Position numbers and translations under genes: made by a program. The notes beneath the pieces were generated by a model. That model ran no database searches. It saw nothing but the letters and a program-made list of their open reading frames with translations, and was not told the DNA's origin. This document shows positions 1 to 7,698 of a stretch of DNA of 20,236 nt, piece after piece. Each line of letters begins with the position of its first letter. Position 1 is the stretch's first letter. The stretch covers positions 1 to 20,236 of the forward strand of contig CALGTJ010000613.1 of the NCBI GenBank assembly GCA_937901435.1. The letters run 5' to 3'. This DNA is from an uncultured Rhodobacter sp. (GTDB taxonomy: Bacteria; Pseudomonadota; Alphaproteobacteria; Rhodobacterales; Rhodobacteraceae).

Positions 1-369
1 ACCGCTCACGATCCGCTTCAATACAACCGTTGCGCTTCGCTCCTGAATCCACCCTGACATGAGTCGCAAGTATCAGGGATCCAGGGCTATCTTGCAAAAG
101 ATGCTTGTTAGAGCAGCTTATATTATAGAATAGCGCATAATACGTGCGAAGAAGCAAAAATAGAAAATGTCGGATCCATCTTCCCACTGTAGCATCTATA
201 AAGCGTTTCATACTCCGTCACACCTTTGGGAACAATTTACCATCAGCAAGCTCGAAACTGACGGCTTCGCAACCGCACACACACAAAAAACGGCGATTGC
301 CCCCCCAAGATCAACGGCGGTTCGATGGTTGCTTCAATTCGTATGGTAAGATGGACGGCGGCCATGTGA
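1..369. other. Non-coding or decayed stretch, no recognisable gene
   Basis: I see no convincing gene here. Short open frames exist on both strands, including one of about 94 codons at 144-428, but their translations are low in hydrophobic core pattern, resemble no family I know, and overlap each other. The stretch leads directly into the decayed transhydrogenase reading frame that opens after a stop at 367-369, so it could contain unrecognisable remains of the N-terminal part of that gene. No convincing inverted terminal repeat or transposase motif was seen. Confidence 0.4.
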
Positions 370-1085
370 CAGGGCCATTTTGCGCAATTCCCAAAGTTTG
401 GCCACGCGGATGGTCCGATCGTTTTTGACAGCAATAGATTTCTGGATCTTCAGGATTTGCCAAAAACCCTCTGGAGCATCGGCGCCGGGGTGATCGGCCT
501 AGGATACGCCACGATCCTTAGCGCGCTGGATGCGCATGTGACGCTGATCGAACCGAGCGAGGCGATGCTGGACTTCATCGACCGCGAACTGTTTGGTGAC
601 TTGACCAACAAACTGCCTGACTGGGGCCGCCTCGCCGTGGAACCCCCACTCGGCACCATCGCACCCATATCTGTGCCGCAGGCGATTTGATCAATTCTCC
701 CAGCCTCGCCTGGGCCTCTACGGAACAAGAGCGGATCGCAGTCTGCCATGCCTTTGGCCGCAAGTCGTTCAAGCCGCCTGAAATCTCTCCTTATGAGAAT
801 ATTCGGTGCCAGATATGTCCGCCATCGGCATGAAAAATGAAGGCGCGTGGCGTCAGCGATGAATGCGGGATTGCCCGGTATTGCGAAGCATCAAGAGGGC
901 ATATCATGGTACTCGCAAACGGCATGTTAAAGATGATATTACCCCTCAAAACCCGCCACCCCCTAGGCTGTCATATTGTTGGCGAGGATGAGACCTAACT
1001 CGTGCACCTCGGTCGGTCCTAAACCGGAAAGGACCGTTAGTTTCGACCCTCACTGCCAGGATCCGGATGCTACGAGGCGATTTAA
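370..1085 (+). pseudogene. sthA: Decayed soluble pyridine nucleotide transhydrogenase (sthA-like flavoprotein)
   Basis: Pieces of one flavoprotein disulfide-reductase-family protein can be read in order, but in changing frames. Frame 1 (about 409-625) gives the linker, the NAD(P)-binding GAGVIG motif and a match to the family pattern VTLIEP-x5-LDF-x-DREL. It then joins a short GRLAVEP-like piece, so the intervening mid-region is deleted. Frame 3 from 666 gives HICAAGD, the FAD-binding C-terminal motif, followed by an ERIAVCHAFG segment. Frame 2 from 800 gives YSVPDMSAIG. Frame 3 from 861 gives IARYCEASRGHIM, NGMLKM and GCHIVGEDET, then a TAA exactly where the family has Glu before LVHLG. SthA normally converts between NADH and NADPH in the cytoplasm. 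The N-terminal FAD motif was not found. Identity to the SthA/dihydrolipoamide dehydrogenase superfamily is very likely; the exact ends are approximate. Confidence 0.85.
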
Positions 1086-1542
1086 CGCGAAAAAGCGTCA
1101 AACACACATCCGCAGCCAGAATTGACCATACCCCTAAACCGCTTTTCCATTGCCAAATGTATATTCTTGGAAGGTTAAGGCATGATGAATGTCAAAAAAC
1201 TCAATTCTCCACAAACCTGTGGGATTACTCTTAATCGACTTTGATCAACTTTGGCTGCAACCGCAAGGTATTCCGCACCTGCGCGGCGATATATGAGATG
1301 GTTTTCCTTAGGCGTTTCTCAGAGTTTTTTAGGCATCATGTGTCACTTAACGCGTTGAAATATTTGATTTCAAATAGCGTTAAAGGGGTCAGGTTTTTTC
1401 GAAAACGCTTTGGGCCAGTCATGATCACCAGTACCTTTCGCACTCTTGGTTCAGGCCCAGCACCAAAGACGCGCGTGGTAACGTCGGTCCGATCGCGCTG
1501 TTCGAGGATGATATAGCAAAAGCATCAGCGGGTTGGCCCCAC
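1086..1542. other. Intergenic stretch without a recognisable gene
   Basis: This AT-richer stretch lies between the sthA remnant and the end of the minus-strand TSUP gene. A 91-codon plus-strand frame at 1241-1516 and open minus-strand frames exist, but none has a convincing ribosome binding site together with a familiar protein pattern. It may hold decayed sequence, as the neighbouring pseudogene suggests. No strong terminator hairpin for the TSUP gene was identified. Confidence 0.4.
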
Positions 1543-2307
1543 TTAGCCCCACCATAAACGGCTAAGCCCCGCAAAGATCAAGCGCAGGGCAAGGACGAAC
1601 AGGATTGCATTCAGCACTTTGGCAAACCGGGCGTCTGTTGTGCGATTTAGCACCTGTCGTCCCACAATCGTACCCAGCAACCCGGTCAGGATCAGCCCGG
1701 CAATGAGCCAGATCCAAGGCCCAAAAGCAAAGCCAAGCACGCCAAAAACCAGTGTTTTCAACACATGCTGAAAGCTCATCAACGTGGCATGGGTCGCCAC
1801 TTGCTGCATCCGGTCCAGCCCTAAACCCTTGATATAGGCGATCACAAAAGGCCCGGTCGCACCAAAGAACATTGTCAAAAAGCTGGACACGCCCCCGATC
1901 AGCCACCCGGACTGCCGCACCACGGCAGGTGGTTTGAAAAAGATCGACCACAGGATGAATACCCCGACGCAAAGCTGCACAACGCCCGGCGAAAGATTTA
2001 CAACGGTCAGCCCACCAACGCTGGCCCCGACCACCGCACCAATCAAAAACACCGGCAGAACGGACCAGTGAATGTTGCGGAACAAGATCGACGCGCGGCC
2101 AATACAGGACCCGGCCTGCACAACCGCATGGATAGGGATCAACGCTACCGGAGGCAGAAGACTGCCGAGGATCGCGATCATCACCACGCCCCCACCGATC
2201 CCGAAAGCCGCAGAAATCAGGCTGGTGAAAAAGCTGATGGCAAGCAAGAATACTGCCACCAGCGCCCCAAAATCAGGAGGCAGAAGAGCCGCCAACAGAT
2301 CATACAC
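1543..2307 (-). CDS. TSUP (TauE/SafE) family membrane transporter
   Basis: The 254-residue protein is almost entirely hydrophobic, with about seven to eight predicted membrane spans. It carries a glycine-rich segment after the first helix (residues about 34-41, GIGGGVVM) typical of the TauE/SafE family. A second internal segment (residues about 135-160) resembles the family's inverted repeat. TSUP proteins move sulfite, sulfoacetate or other small organic anions across the inner membrane; the substrate cannot be read from the sequence. The gene starts 71 bases downstream of the HlyD-type adaptor on the same strand, so the two could be co-transcribed. Length is normal for the family (about 250-270 residues). 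Confidence 0.85.
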   Translation of the reverse strand: MYDLLAALLPPDFGALVAVFLLAISFFTSLISAAFGIGGGVVMIAILGSLLPPVALIPIHAVVQAGSCIGRASILFRNIHWSVLPVFLIGAVVGASVGGLTVVNLSPGVVQLCVGVFILWSIFFKPPAVVRQSGWLIGGVSSFLTMFFGATGPFVIAYIKGLGLDRMQQVATHATLMSFQHVLKTLVFGVLGFAFGPWIWLIAGLILTGLLGTIVGRQVLNRTTDARFAKVLNAILFVLALRLIFAGLSRLWWG

Positions 2308-2378
2308 GCCTCACCAAGACCGGCCCGGATGATGCGAGATCTGACGCAAAATCAGCAGAGTCAAGGGCACCATGGGCC

Positions 2379-3371
2379 CTAGCCTGCTTCGCTGACCGCC
2401 TGAACCGCCTCGATCTCTACCGATTCATTCAGGAACAGACTGGGCGCACATGATTTTTCCACCTCTACAGTCGCCTCGACAAATTGTGTCTCTGGATCGG
2501 CCTCTGTGTTGATCCGCGTGATCGTGCCTTTGCATTCTTCGCCGTTAACCCGCGTGACCTTGACCGGCCCGCCAATCGCCAACCCGCTGGCCTCTGGAGC
2601 GGTCAACCGGCTGATACGAAAGAACACATCTACCGATTTTTCTTCGGGCACATAGATTTTCGCGGCTAGTTCGCCTTCGGCAACACAATCACCTACATTC
2701 GCCTCGAACCCGACCAACACTCCGTCAAAGGGTGCGGACAACGAGAATTTATCAAGGTTAATCTGCTCTGATTCCATTTCCAAAGAGCCGATATTCTTGG
2801 CGATCTCGGCGCGCTTGATGGCAGCCTCGGCATTTGCAATGGCTTCCAGCGCGCGCTCGGCGGCAAAGTTGGCCTGCATGAAACGCCCCTCGATGGCGTC
2901 CATTGCGGTTTCGTTGATCAGTCCACGACCCAGCATGATGCTGGAACGTTCAAACTCTCCGCGCACCAGTTCCAGTTCTTCCTTGCGACGACGTTCATCG
3001 GCGCGAGCAGAGTCAATCGCCAGTTTGCGCTCTTCAATCGCCGCTTCGAGTTCGGCAAACCGCGCTGCAGCGGTTTGCACCGCCAATTGCGAGCGCTGAT
3101 CATCCAGCTTTACCAGCATCTCGCCGGATTTCACCAACCGCTCGCGTTTCGCTTTTTCCGACACTTCAAGGATGCATCCACGCGCGCCGTAAGACAGGCT
3201 ATAGATGTCACTTGCGCGCACCGTGCCAAAATAGGTTTCTGCTGACATTGCTGCAGATTGCGCCTGCGCCGCCAGCGGCCCCATCCCGGCCACACAAAGC
3301 GACAGGACCATCCCCTGACGCACCACAGTGCGGATCGTTGTTCGAAAATCACGGCTAAACTCTGATGTCAT
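2379..3371 (-). CDS. Periplasmic HlyD/RND-type membrane fusion adaptor
   Basis: I chose the ATG at 3371 (330 residues) because a GAGGACC ribosome binding site sits just before it; two further in-frame ATGs upstream (3383, 3425) lack as good a site. The N-terminus is basic then hydrophobic and ends in AAQA, consistent with a signal peptide cut after about residue 37. Residues about 57-93 and 206-240 form the two halves of a lipoyl-like domain, around a long charged, alanine-rich coiled-coil hairpin (about 95-205). A beta-barrel domain follows. Such adaptors normally bridge an inner-membrane pump to an outer-membrane channel. Here no RND, MFS or ABC efflux pump is adjacent; the next gene downstream is the TSUP transporter. 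The protein is short for the family and lacks an obvious C-terminal membrane-proximal extension. Confidence 0.8.
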   Translation of the reverse strand: MTSEFSRDFRTTIRTVVRQGMVLSLCVAGMGPLAAQAQSAAMSAETYFGTVRASDIYSLSYGARGCILEVSEKAKRERLVKSGEMLVKLDDQRSQLAVQTAAARFAELEAAIEERKLAIDSARADERRRKEELELVRGEFERSSIMLGRGLINETAMDAIEGRFMQANFAAERALEAIANAEAAIKRAEIAKNIGSLEMESEQINLDKFSLSAPFDGVLVGFEANVGDCVAEGELAAKIYVPEEKSVDVFFRISRLTAPEASGLAIGGPVKVTRVNGEECKGTITRINTEADPETQFVEATVEVEKSCAPSLFLNESVEIEAVQAVSEAG

Positions 3372-3441
3372 TCCGGTCCTCATTTCGTTTTTCGCGCAAC
3401 GTTGCGTCGCTTTAAATGCAGCCATACTAATCGTCTTACGT

Positions 3442-3457
3442 CAATCCCACCGGATTG
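3442..3457. promoter_or_regulatory. Perfect 6-bp inverted repeat upstream of the adaptor gene
   Basis: CAATCC and GGATTG flank a 4-base spacer, giving a 16-base palindromic site 70-85 bases upstream of the adaptor start codon. There is no T-run, so it looks more like an operator than a terminator. It could serve the adaptor promoter. Function is inferred only from symmetry and position. Confidence 0.3.
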
Positions 3458-3532
3458 GGTCACTTTAAGAGAGCCATTCAGGGGCACAAAGCCACAGCTT
3501 CCGTATAAGCCTGTGACAATTCTTGTTCACAA

Positions 3533-4945
3533 TCAAGCTTTTGTATTCAACAGACGGCCCGGCAAAGCGCGGGATTGATAGGTTCCCACCCCTTTTTCCT
3601 GCTGCAACGCGCCATCCGCCACAAGGGTTTTGCCACGCAATATTGTGCGCACCGGAAAGCCTGTGACCGCGATCCCCTGGTAGGGCGTGTAATCCGCGCC
3701 GTGATGCAGGATTTCTTGGCGCAGGACCTCTTGCCGCTTGGGGTCCCACAGCACGATATCCGCGTCGGACCCCACAGCAATCGTGCCTTTCTTGGGGTAT
3801 AGCCCGTACATTTTGGCGTGGTTGGTCGAGCTTAGCGCCACAAAGCGTTGCAGGTCGATGCGCCCCTTGCTGACCCCTTCGGAAAACAGGATTGGCAGAC
3901 TGGTTTCCACGCCCGGAATGCCGTTTGGCACATATTTGAAGGTTTTCAGCCCCTCGGGATGCTTTTTGCCCTCGCTGTCATCGTAACGGAACGGGCAGTG
4001 ATCGGACGAAAACACATCGAACACCCACTGTTCGATCCCCGCCCAACAGGCCGCCTGACTGGCCGTATCGCGCGGGGGCGGAGAGCAGACATATTTCGCG
4101 CCGTCAAACCCGGTGGTATCCAGATCCTCGGCCGTCAAAACTAGGTATTGCGGGCAGGTTTCGCTAAACACCTTGCTGCCGCGCGCCCGTCCCGCCTTGA
4201 TCTCGTCAATCGCATCGCCGTTCGAGACATGCACAATCATGATCGGCACATCGATGATCTCGGCCAGCGCAATCGCGCGGTGGGTCGCCTCACGCTCTGC
4301 CGGAATGGGCCGCGTGCTGGCGTGATACTTGGGCGCGGTCTCGCCCCGTTCTGCCGCCACATCGCGTAGGTATTCAATGGCGTCGTCATTTTCCGCATGG
4401 ACCATCGCCAAGGCCCCGCTGCGCTTGGCGGCCTCAAGCGTTTGCAAAATCTCCCTGTCGCTCAGCTTCATCCCCTCATATGTCATAAACACCTTAACAG
4501 AGGTGTAACCGTCATTCACCAAAGCGGGCAGATCCTGATTCAGCGTCTGCGGCGTCGGGTCGGTTATGATCAGGTGAAAGCTGATGTCGGTATAGCAATT
4601 CCCCTCTGCCAACCCGTGATACCAGGTCAGAGCATCGCGCAAGCTCTGACCCTTGGATTGCAGGCAAAACGGCAAAAGCGTGGTGTGCCCGCCAAAGGCC
4701 GCAGAGCGCGTCGCGCTTTCGAAATCATCGGCCATCGTCACCCCATCGCCCGAAGGCTGCGAAATATGCACATGGCTGTCGATCCCGCCCGGCATCACCA
4801 ACAGCCCCGTCGCGTCAATGGTTTCTGCCGCCTCGCTCAGATCCTCGGCAATCACGCTGATCCGCCCGTTTCTGATCCCCACATCGGCCTTATAAGTATC
4901 GGCCGCCGTCACGACGGTGCCTCCTTTGATAATTGTATCGAGCAT
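3533..4945 (-). CDS. hydA: Hydantoinase / dihydropyrimidinase family cyclic amidohydrolase
   Basis: The 470-residue protein has the full metal site of the D-hydantoinase/dihydropyrimidinase family: H58 and H60 (DSHVH), Lys151 (SVKVF, the lysine that is carboxylated), H183 (VHAEND), H239 (IVHVSNG) and D315 (SSDHCPF). The known substrate-contact positions also match: Y156, S288 (CSPPPR) and N341 (NGIPG). These enzymes hydrolyse the cyclic amide of dihydrouracil, hydantoins or related rings to N-carbamoyl acids in the cytoplasm. The ATG is preceded by AAGGAGG about nine bases upstream. It is the last gene of the minus-strand operon, 138 bases after the M20 hydrolase that could process its product. 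No dihydropyrimidine dehydrogenase is in the window, so hydantoin-like or other cyclic substrates are as plausible as dihydrouracil. Confidence 0.92.
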   Translation of the reverse strand: MLDTIIKGGTVVTAADTYKADVGIRNGRISVIAEDLSEAAETIDATGLLVMPGGIDSHVHISQPSGDGVTMADDFESATRSAAFGGHTTLLPFCLQSKGQSLRDALTWYHGLAEGNCYTDISFHLIITDPTPQTLNQDLPALVNDGYTSVKVFMTYEGMKLSDREILQTLEAAKRSGALAMVHAENDDAIEYLRDVAAERGETAPKYHASTRPIPAEREATHRAIALAEIIDVPIMIVHVSNGDAIDEIKAGRARGSKVFSETCPQYLVLTAEDLDTTGFDGAKYVCSPPPRDTASQAACWAGIEQWVFDVFSSDHCPFRYDDSEGKKHPEGLKTFKYVPNGIPGVETSLPILFSEGVSKGRIDLQRFVALSSTNHAKMYGLYPKKGTIAVGSDADIVLWDPKRQEVLRQEILHHGADYTPYQGIAVTGFPVRTILRGKTLVADGALQQEKGVGTYQSRALPGRLLNTKA

Positions 4946-5083
4946 AAAGACTGGCCTCCTTGACGGTCACGTCCGATTAATCTGAGGTTACCTTACTGCC
5001 TTCCGTCCACGCCCCCAATGCCAGACCTGCACAAACGGCTTATTGTTCAGGCTTTCCCCACATTTAGCCCATTTTTTGGGCAA

Positions 5084-6250
5084 TCACTCCTGCGCCAGAC
5101 GCGTGGCAATCGCGCGCATAAGGTCCACACCCTGCTGGATCTCGGCCAGTTCGATATACTCATCCGGCCTGTGCGCCAGCGCGATAGAGCCGGGACCAAC
5201 CACCACAGTCGACAGGCCCTTGTCACTGAAATACCCCGCATCGGTGCCAAACGACACCACCTCACGCGCATTTTGTCCGGTGATTTCGGTGACGAAAGCG
5301 GCAGCCAGATCTGCGTTGCGATCATCCAGCGGTGGCACATTGACCTCTGTGATGATGCGAATATCGGCCTCGTCACTGATCGCCCTCATCGGCGGCAGCA
5401 AGATATTTTCGGCATAATCCCTTATCTCGGCGATCATAGCTGCGTCGCCCTCGCCCGGCATTGGGCGCGTTTCCCAGTTGAAACTGCACCAGCCCGCGGT
5501 TGCATTACGCGCCAGACCGCCCTCGATTGTGCCGATGTTAAAGGTGCAATAGGGAGGATCATAGGGCGAGCCAAGGTGCGGGTTTGCGGCAAGACGCGTC
5601 GCAATCTCTTCGATCTTCGTGATCAACTTGACCGCCACGGAAATGGCGTTGACCCCCTTGGCAGGCTGGCTGGAATGCACCGCAAATCCCGTGATTTCGG
5701 TGCGCATTTCCCCCCCGCCCTTATGCCCGGTGACGATCCTCATCTCTGTCGGCTCTCCGACCAGCACGACAGAGGGGCGGAACGGTTCCTGCGCCAGACC
5801 CTCTAGCAGACCGGGCATCCCCAGACCGCCGATCTCTTCGTCATAGGAAAAGGCGATATGCACCGGGCGTTGCAAATCAGCCGCCTGAAACATCGGCACA
5901 GCGCCCAGCACACAGGCCAGAAACCCCTTCATATCCAGACTGCCACGCCCGTAAAACCGCGCGCCTCTGCGGGTCAGAACAAAGGGGTCACTGGTCCAGT
6001 CCTGCCCCTCGACCGGCACCACGTCGGTGTGCCCGTTCAGCACAACACCGCCGTCCACCGCCGGGCCGATGGTGGCAAAGACATTCGCCCGCTCGCCAGT
6101 GGGATCATACGTCAGATTACACGCTATCCCCTGAGCACTTAACAAATGGTTGATATAGCCGACAATTTCATGATTTGGATGCCCCGAAACACTGGGAAAG
6201 CTCACCAGCCGCTCAAGGATCTTGATGGTGTTTTCCAGAATATCCGTCAC
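5084..6250 (-). CDS. M20 family ArgE-like amidohydrolase (acetylornithine deacetylase type)
   Basis: The 388-residue protein has the two-zinc ArgE/DapE/CPG2 site: H74 and D76 (NGHTDVVP), bridging D106 (GSLDMKG), catalytic E138 with E139 (YDEEIGG), E166 (VGEPTE) and H360 (ALAHRPDE). Length and motifs fit acetylornithine deacetylase-type enzymes, which cleave N-acyl groups from amino acids in the cytoplasm. Its place between a cytosine deaminase and a hydantoinase suggests an N-carbamoyl, N-formyl or N-acetyl group on a ring-opening product rather than arginine synthesis. The start is a GTG with a weak AGGGA site upstream; no better in-frame ATG is nearby. A name of argE would be a family label only. 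Confidence 0.88.
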   Translation of the reverse strand: MTDILENTIKILERLVSFPSVSGHPNHEIVGYINHLLSAQGIACNLTYDPTGERANVFATIGPAVDGGVVLNGHTDVVPVEGQDWTSDPFVLTRRGARFYGRGSLDMKGFLACVLGAVPMFQAADLQRPVHIAFSYDEEIGGLGMPGLLEGLAQEPFRPSVVLVGEPTEMRIVTGHKGGGEMRTEITGFAVHSSQPAKGVNAISVAVKLITKIEEIATRLAANPHLGSPYDPPYCTFNIGTIEGGLARNATAGWCSFNWETRPMPGEGDAAMIAEIRDYAENILLPPMRAISDEADIRIITEVNVPPLDDRNADLAAAFVTEITGQNAREVVSFGTDAGYFSDKGLSTVVVGPGSIALAHRPDEYIELAEIQQGVDLMRAIATRLAQE

Positions 6251-6320
6251 AGCGCATGTCCCTATCTTTACCGAAAAACTGTATCAACTGCGCAGTGGCT
6301 GTCGATAGGGAAACATTTCA

Positions 6321-6338
6321 GCAGGCCGCGACGCCTGC
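6321..6338 (-). other. Intercistronic stem-loop between deaminase and M20 genes
   Basis: GCAGGC and GCCTGC form a perfect 6-bp stem around a 6-base loop in the 104-base gap between the cytosine deaminase stop and the M20 start. A second inverted repeat (6260-6266 CCCTATC, 6304-6310 GATAGGG) lies just downstream in the direction of transcription and could form a longer fold near the M20 GTG start. No clear T-run follows, so this is more likely an mRNA processing or stability element than a full terminator. Confidence 0.35.
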
Positions 6339-6354
6339 GGTGCACGGCTAAAGC

Positions 6355-6801
6355 CTATTCCGCGATATCCTCGGCCCAAAGCTCTGGCTTTTCCGCGATG
6401 AACCTCGCCATCAATGCGATGCAATCGGGGTCTTGGGCCAGAATCACCTCGACCCCGCGCGCACGCAGAAAATCCACGTTGCCCTCAAAATTCTGCGATT
6501 CCCCGACGACCACACGGGGAATCCCGAACTGGATGATCGTGCCCGAACACATCATGCAGGGGCTGAGCGAGGTATAAAGCGTAGTGTCGCGGTAGGTCTT
6601 TTGCCGCCCGGCCTTGCGCAGCGCGTCCATCTCTCCATGTGCAATCGGATCACCCCCCTGCACCCTTTGATTGCGCCCCTGCGCAACCACCGCGCCACCA
6701 CGCGCCAGCACCGACCCGATGGGACAGCCACCCTCGTCGAACCCGGCCTTTGCCTCGTTATAGGCGATCCGCAACAGGCGGGTATCGGTTTCGTTCAGCA
6801 T
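6355..6801 (-). CDS. Yeast-type cytosine deaminase (CDA-fold nucleobase deaminase)
   Basis: The 148-residue protein follows the fungal Fcy1 cytosine deaminase closely, rather than the larger bacterial amidohydrolase-type CodA. It has the zinc motif H55-A-E57 form (AHGEMD) and PCMMC (C82, C85), N44 in GRNQR at the position of the substrate-binding Asn, and TTLYTSLSP before the cysteines. FGIPRVVVGE-x2-NF follows, and the C-terminus LWAEDIAE parallels the fungal tail that caps the active site. Such enzymes deaminate cytosine, and often 5-substituted cytosines, to uracils in the cytoplasm. The ATG lies three bases after the deacetylase stop, so the genes are almost certainly co-translated. A related guanine or other aminopyrimidine deaminase activity cannot be excluded. 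Confidence 0.88.
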   Translation of the reverse strand: MLNETDTRLLRIAYNEAKAGFDEGGCPIGSVLARGGAVVAQGRNQRVQGGDPIAHGEMDALRKAGRQKTYRDTTLYTSLSPCMMCSGTIIQFGIPRVVVGESQNFEGNVDFLRARGVEVILAQDPDCIALMARFIAEKPELWAEDIAE

Positions 6802-6804
6802 TTC

Positions 6805-7698
6805 TTAGTCCTTCGCGTGCAAGATGGGGGCGGAATAATAAGGAAGGGTTTCAACGACGGGCGACCATGTCCCCGCTTTTTGCAGCATGTCCATATGATC
6901 GGCAATCTGGCTGAGCGAGGCGAACCACACGTTACGCGTGTTCAACGTGTCTTCCATCCAGGCCTCGATCTGCGCCCAGCGCGCCAGACGACCCGACAAA
7001 AAAGGATGTGCGATCAGCATGAAAAACCCACCAGCGGCATATTGGGCCTCGAACTCTTCCCAAAAGCCGCGCAAACCGTCCGAAGGTGCGCGCACCGGCA
7101 TCAGATACCCAATCTCATCGTAATGGGCAAAAGGAGGCCAGTCGTCCGTGCCCCAATGCACCGGCATCTCGTAAAGCGCACCCTTTTCGGTGCGTAGCTC
7201 ATGCGGAATATCGTCGCCCATCAAAGAGCTGTCATATCGAAATCCATGTTCGACCAGCAGATCCATCACTTCGTTCGTGATGTTATAGACCGGTGCGCGG
7301 TACCCATCAGGTTTTGCACCACAGATCCTTTGATGCGAGTCCAAGGCGCGTTCAAACCATTCGCGTTGACTGCCTTTTGTGGCGATGGGGTCTTCGTGAA
7401 GATACCCGTGGTGGCCAATCTCGTGCCCGCCTTTCAGAATCGCCTCGACCGCCTCTGGGTATTGCTCCAGACACCAACCGGGCACAAAGAAACTCTGTGT
7501 TAACCCAAGCCGTTTATACGTTTCTAAAATCCGCGGAATCGCCACCTTCGGCCCATACCGACCCATGGAAATCGGATACAGGCGGTCGGGGCTGTCGTCT
7601 GGCCGCGAGATATGGATCAGGCTGTCGGCGTCCATGTCAAAGGTGATCGCCACGGCACATTTCGCGCCATTCGGCCAAGGAATAGGGTTACGGATCAC
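6805..7698 (-). CDS. Polysaccharide deacetylase family (CE4/NodB fold) hydrolase, HpPgdA-like
   Basis: The 297-residue protein keeps the metal-dependent NodB site: D21 and D23 (TFDMDAD), H97 and H101 (HGYLH), the RAPVY motif (from R134) and a late AHPFLSG histidine. It has no signal peptide, so it acts in the cytoplasm on a small molecule rather than on cell-wall sugar. Overall it resembles Helicobacter PgdA and the PuuE-type proteins of purine breakdown. PuuE allantoinases have lost the metal Asp pair whereas this protein keeps it, so I favour a metal-dependent amide hydrolase or cyclic imidase-like role. The start is GTG, immediately after the TAA of the ATPase gene (TAAGTGA), indicating translational coupling with the importer. 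The natural substrate is not known. Confidence 0.85.
   Translation of the reverse strand: MIRNPIPWPNGAKCAVAITFDMDADSLIHISRPDDSPDRLYPISMGRYGPKVAIPRILETYKRLGLTQSFFVPGWCLEQYPEAVEAILKGGHEIGHHGYLHEDPIATKGSQREWFERALDSHQRICGAKPDGYRAPVYNITNEVMDLLVEHGFRYDSSLMGDDIPHELRTEKGALYEMPVHWGTDDWPPFAHYDEIGYLMPVRAPSDGLRGFWEEFEAQYAAGGFFMLIAHPFLSGRLARWAQIEAWMEDTLNTRNVWFASLSQIADHMDMLQKAGTWSPVVETLPYYSAPILHAKD

Noticed and set aside
144..428. Open frame of about 94 codons on the plus strand
   Set aside because: Basic, low-complexity translation with no family resemblance and no good ribosome binding site; it overlaps the frame of the sthA remnant.
1241..1516. Open frame of 91 codons on the plus strand
   Set aside because: No recognisable domain and no clear start signal; both strands are partly open here, as expected for chance frames.
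1340..1525. Minus-strand open frame with a faint resemblance to a TrkA-type linker
   Set aside because: The resemblance covers only a few residues and breaks down where the glycine-rich nucleotide motif should be.
4397..4963. 188-codon plus-strand frame opposite the hydantoinase gene
   Set aside because: It is antisense to a gene with a complete set of catalytic residues; the translation shows no domain.
5067..5081. GCCCA-N5-TGGGC stem just after the M20 stop
   Set aside because: Only 5 bp with no T-run on the transcribed side; too weak to list as a terminator.
6805..7698. Assignment of the CE4 protein as PuuE allantoinase
   Set aside because: The metal-binding Asp pair and HxxxH motif are kept, whereas PuuE-type allantoinases have lost the metal site, and no other ureide genes are present.
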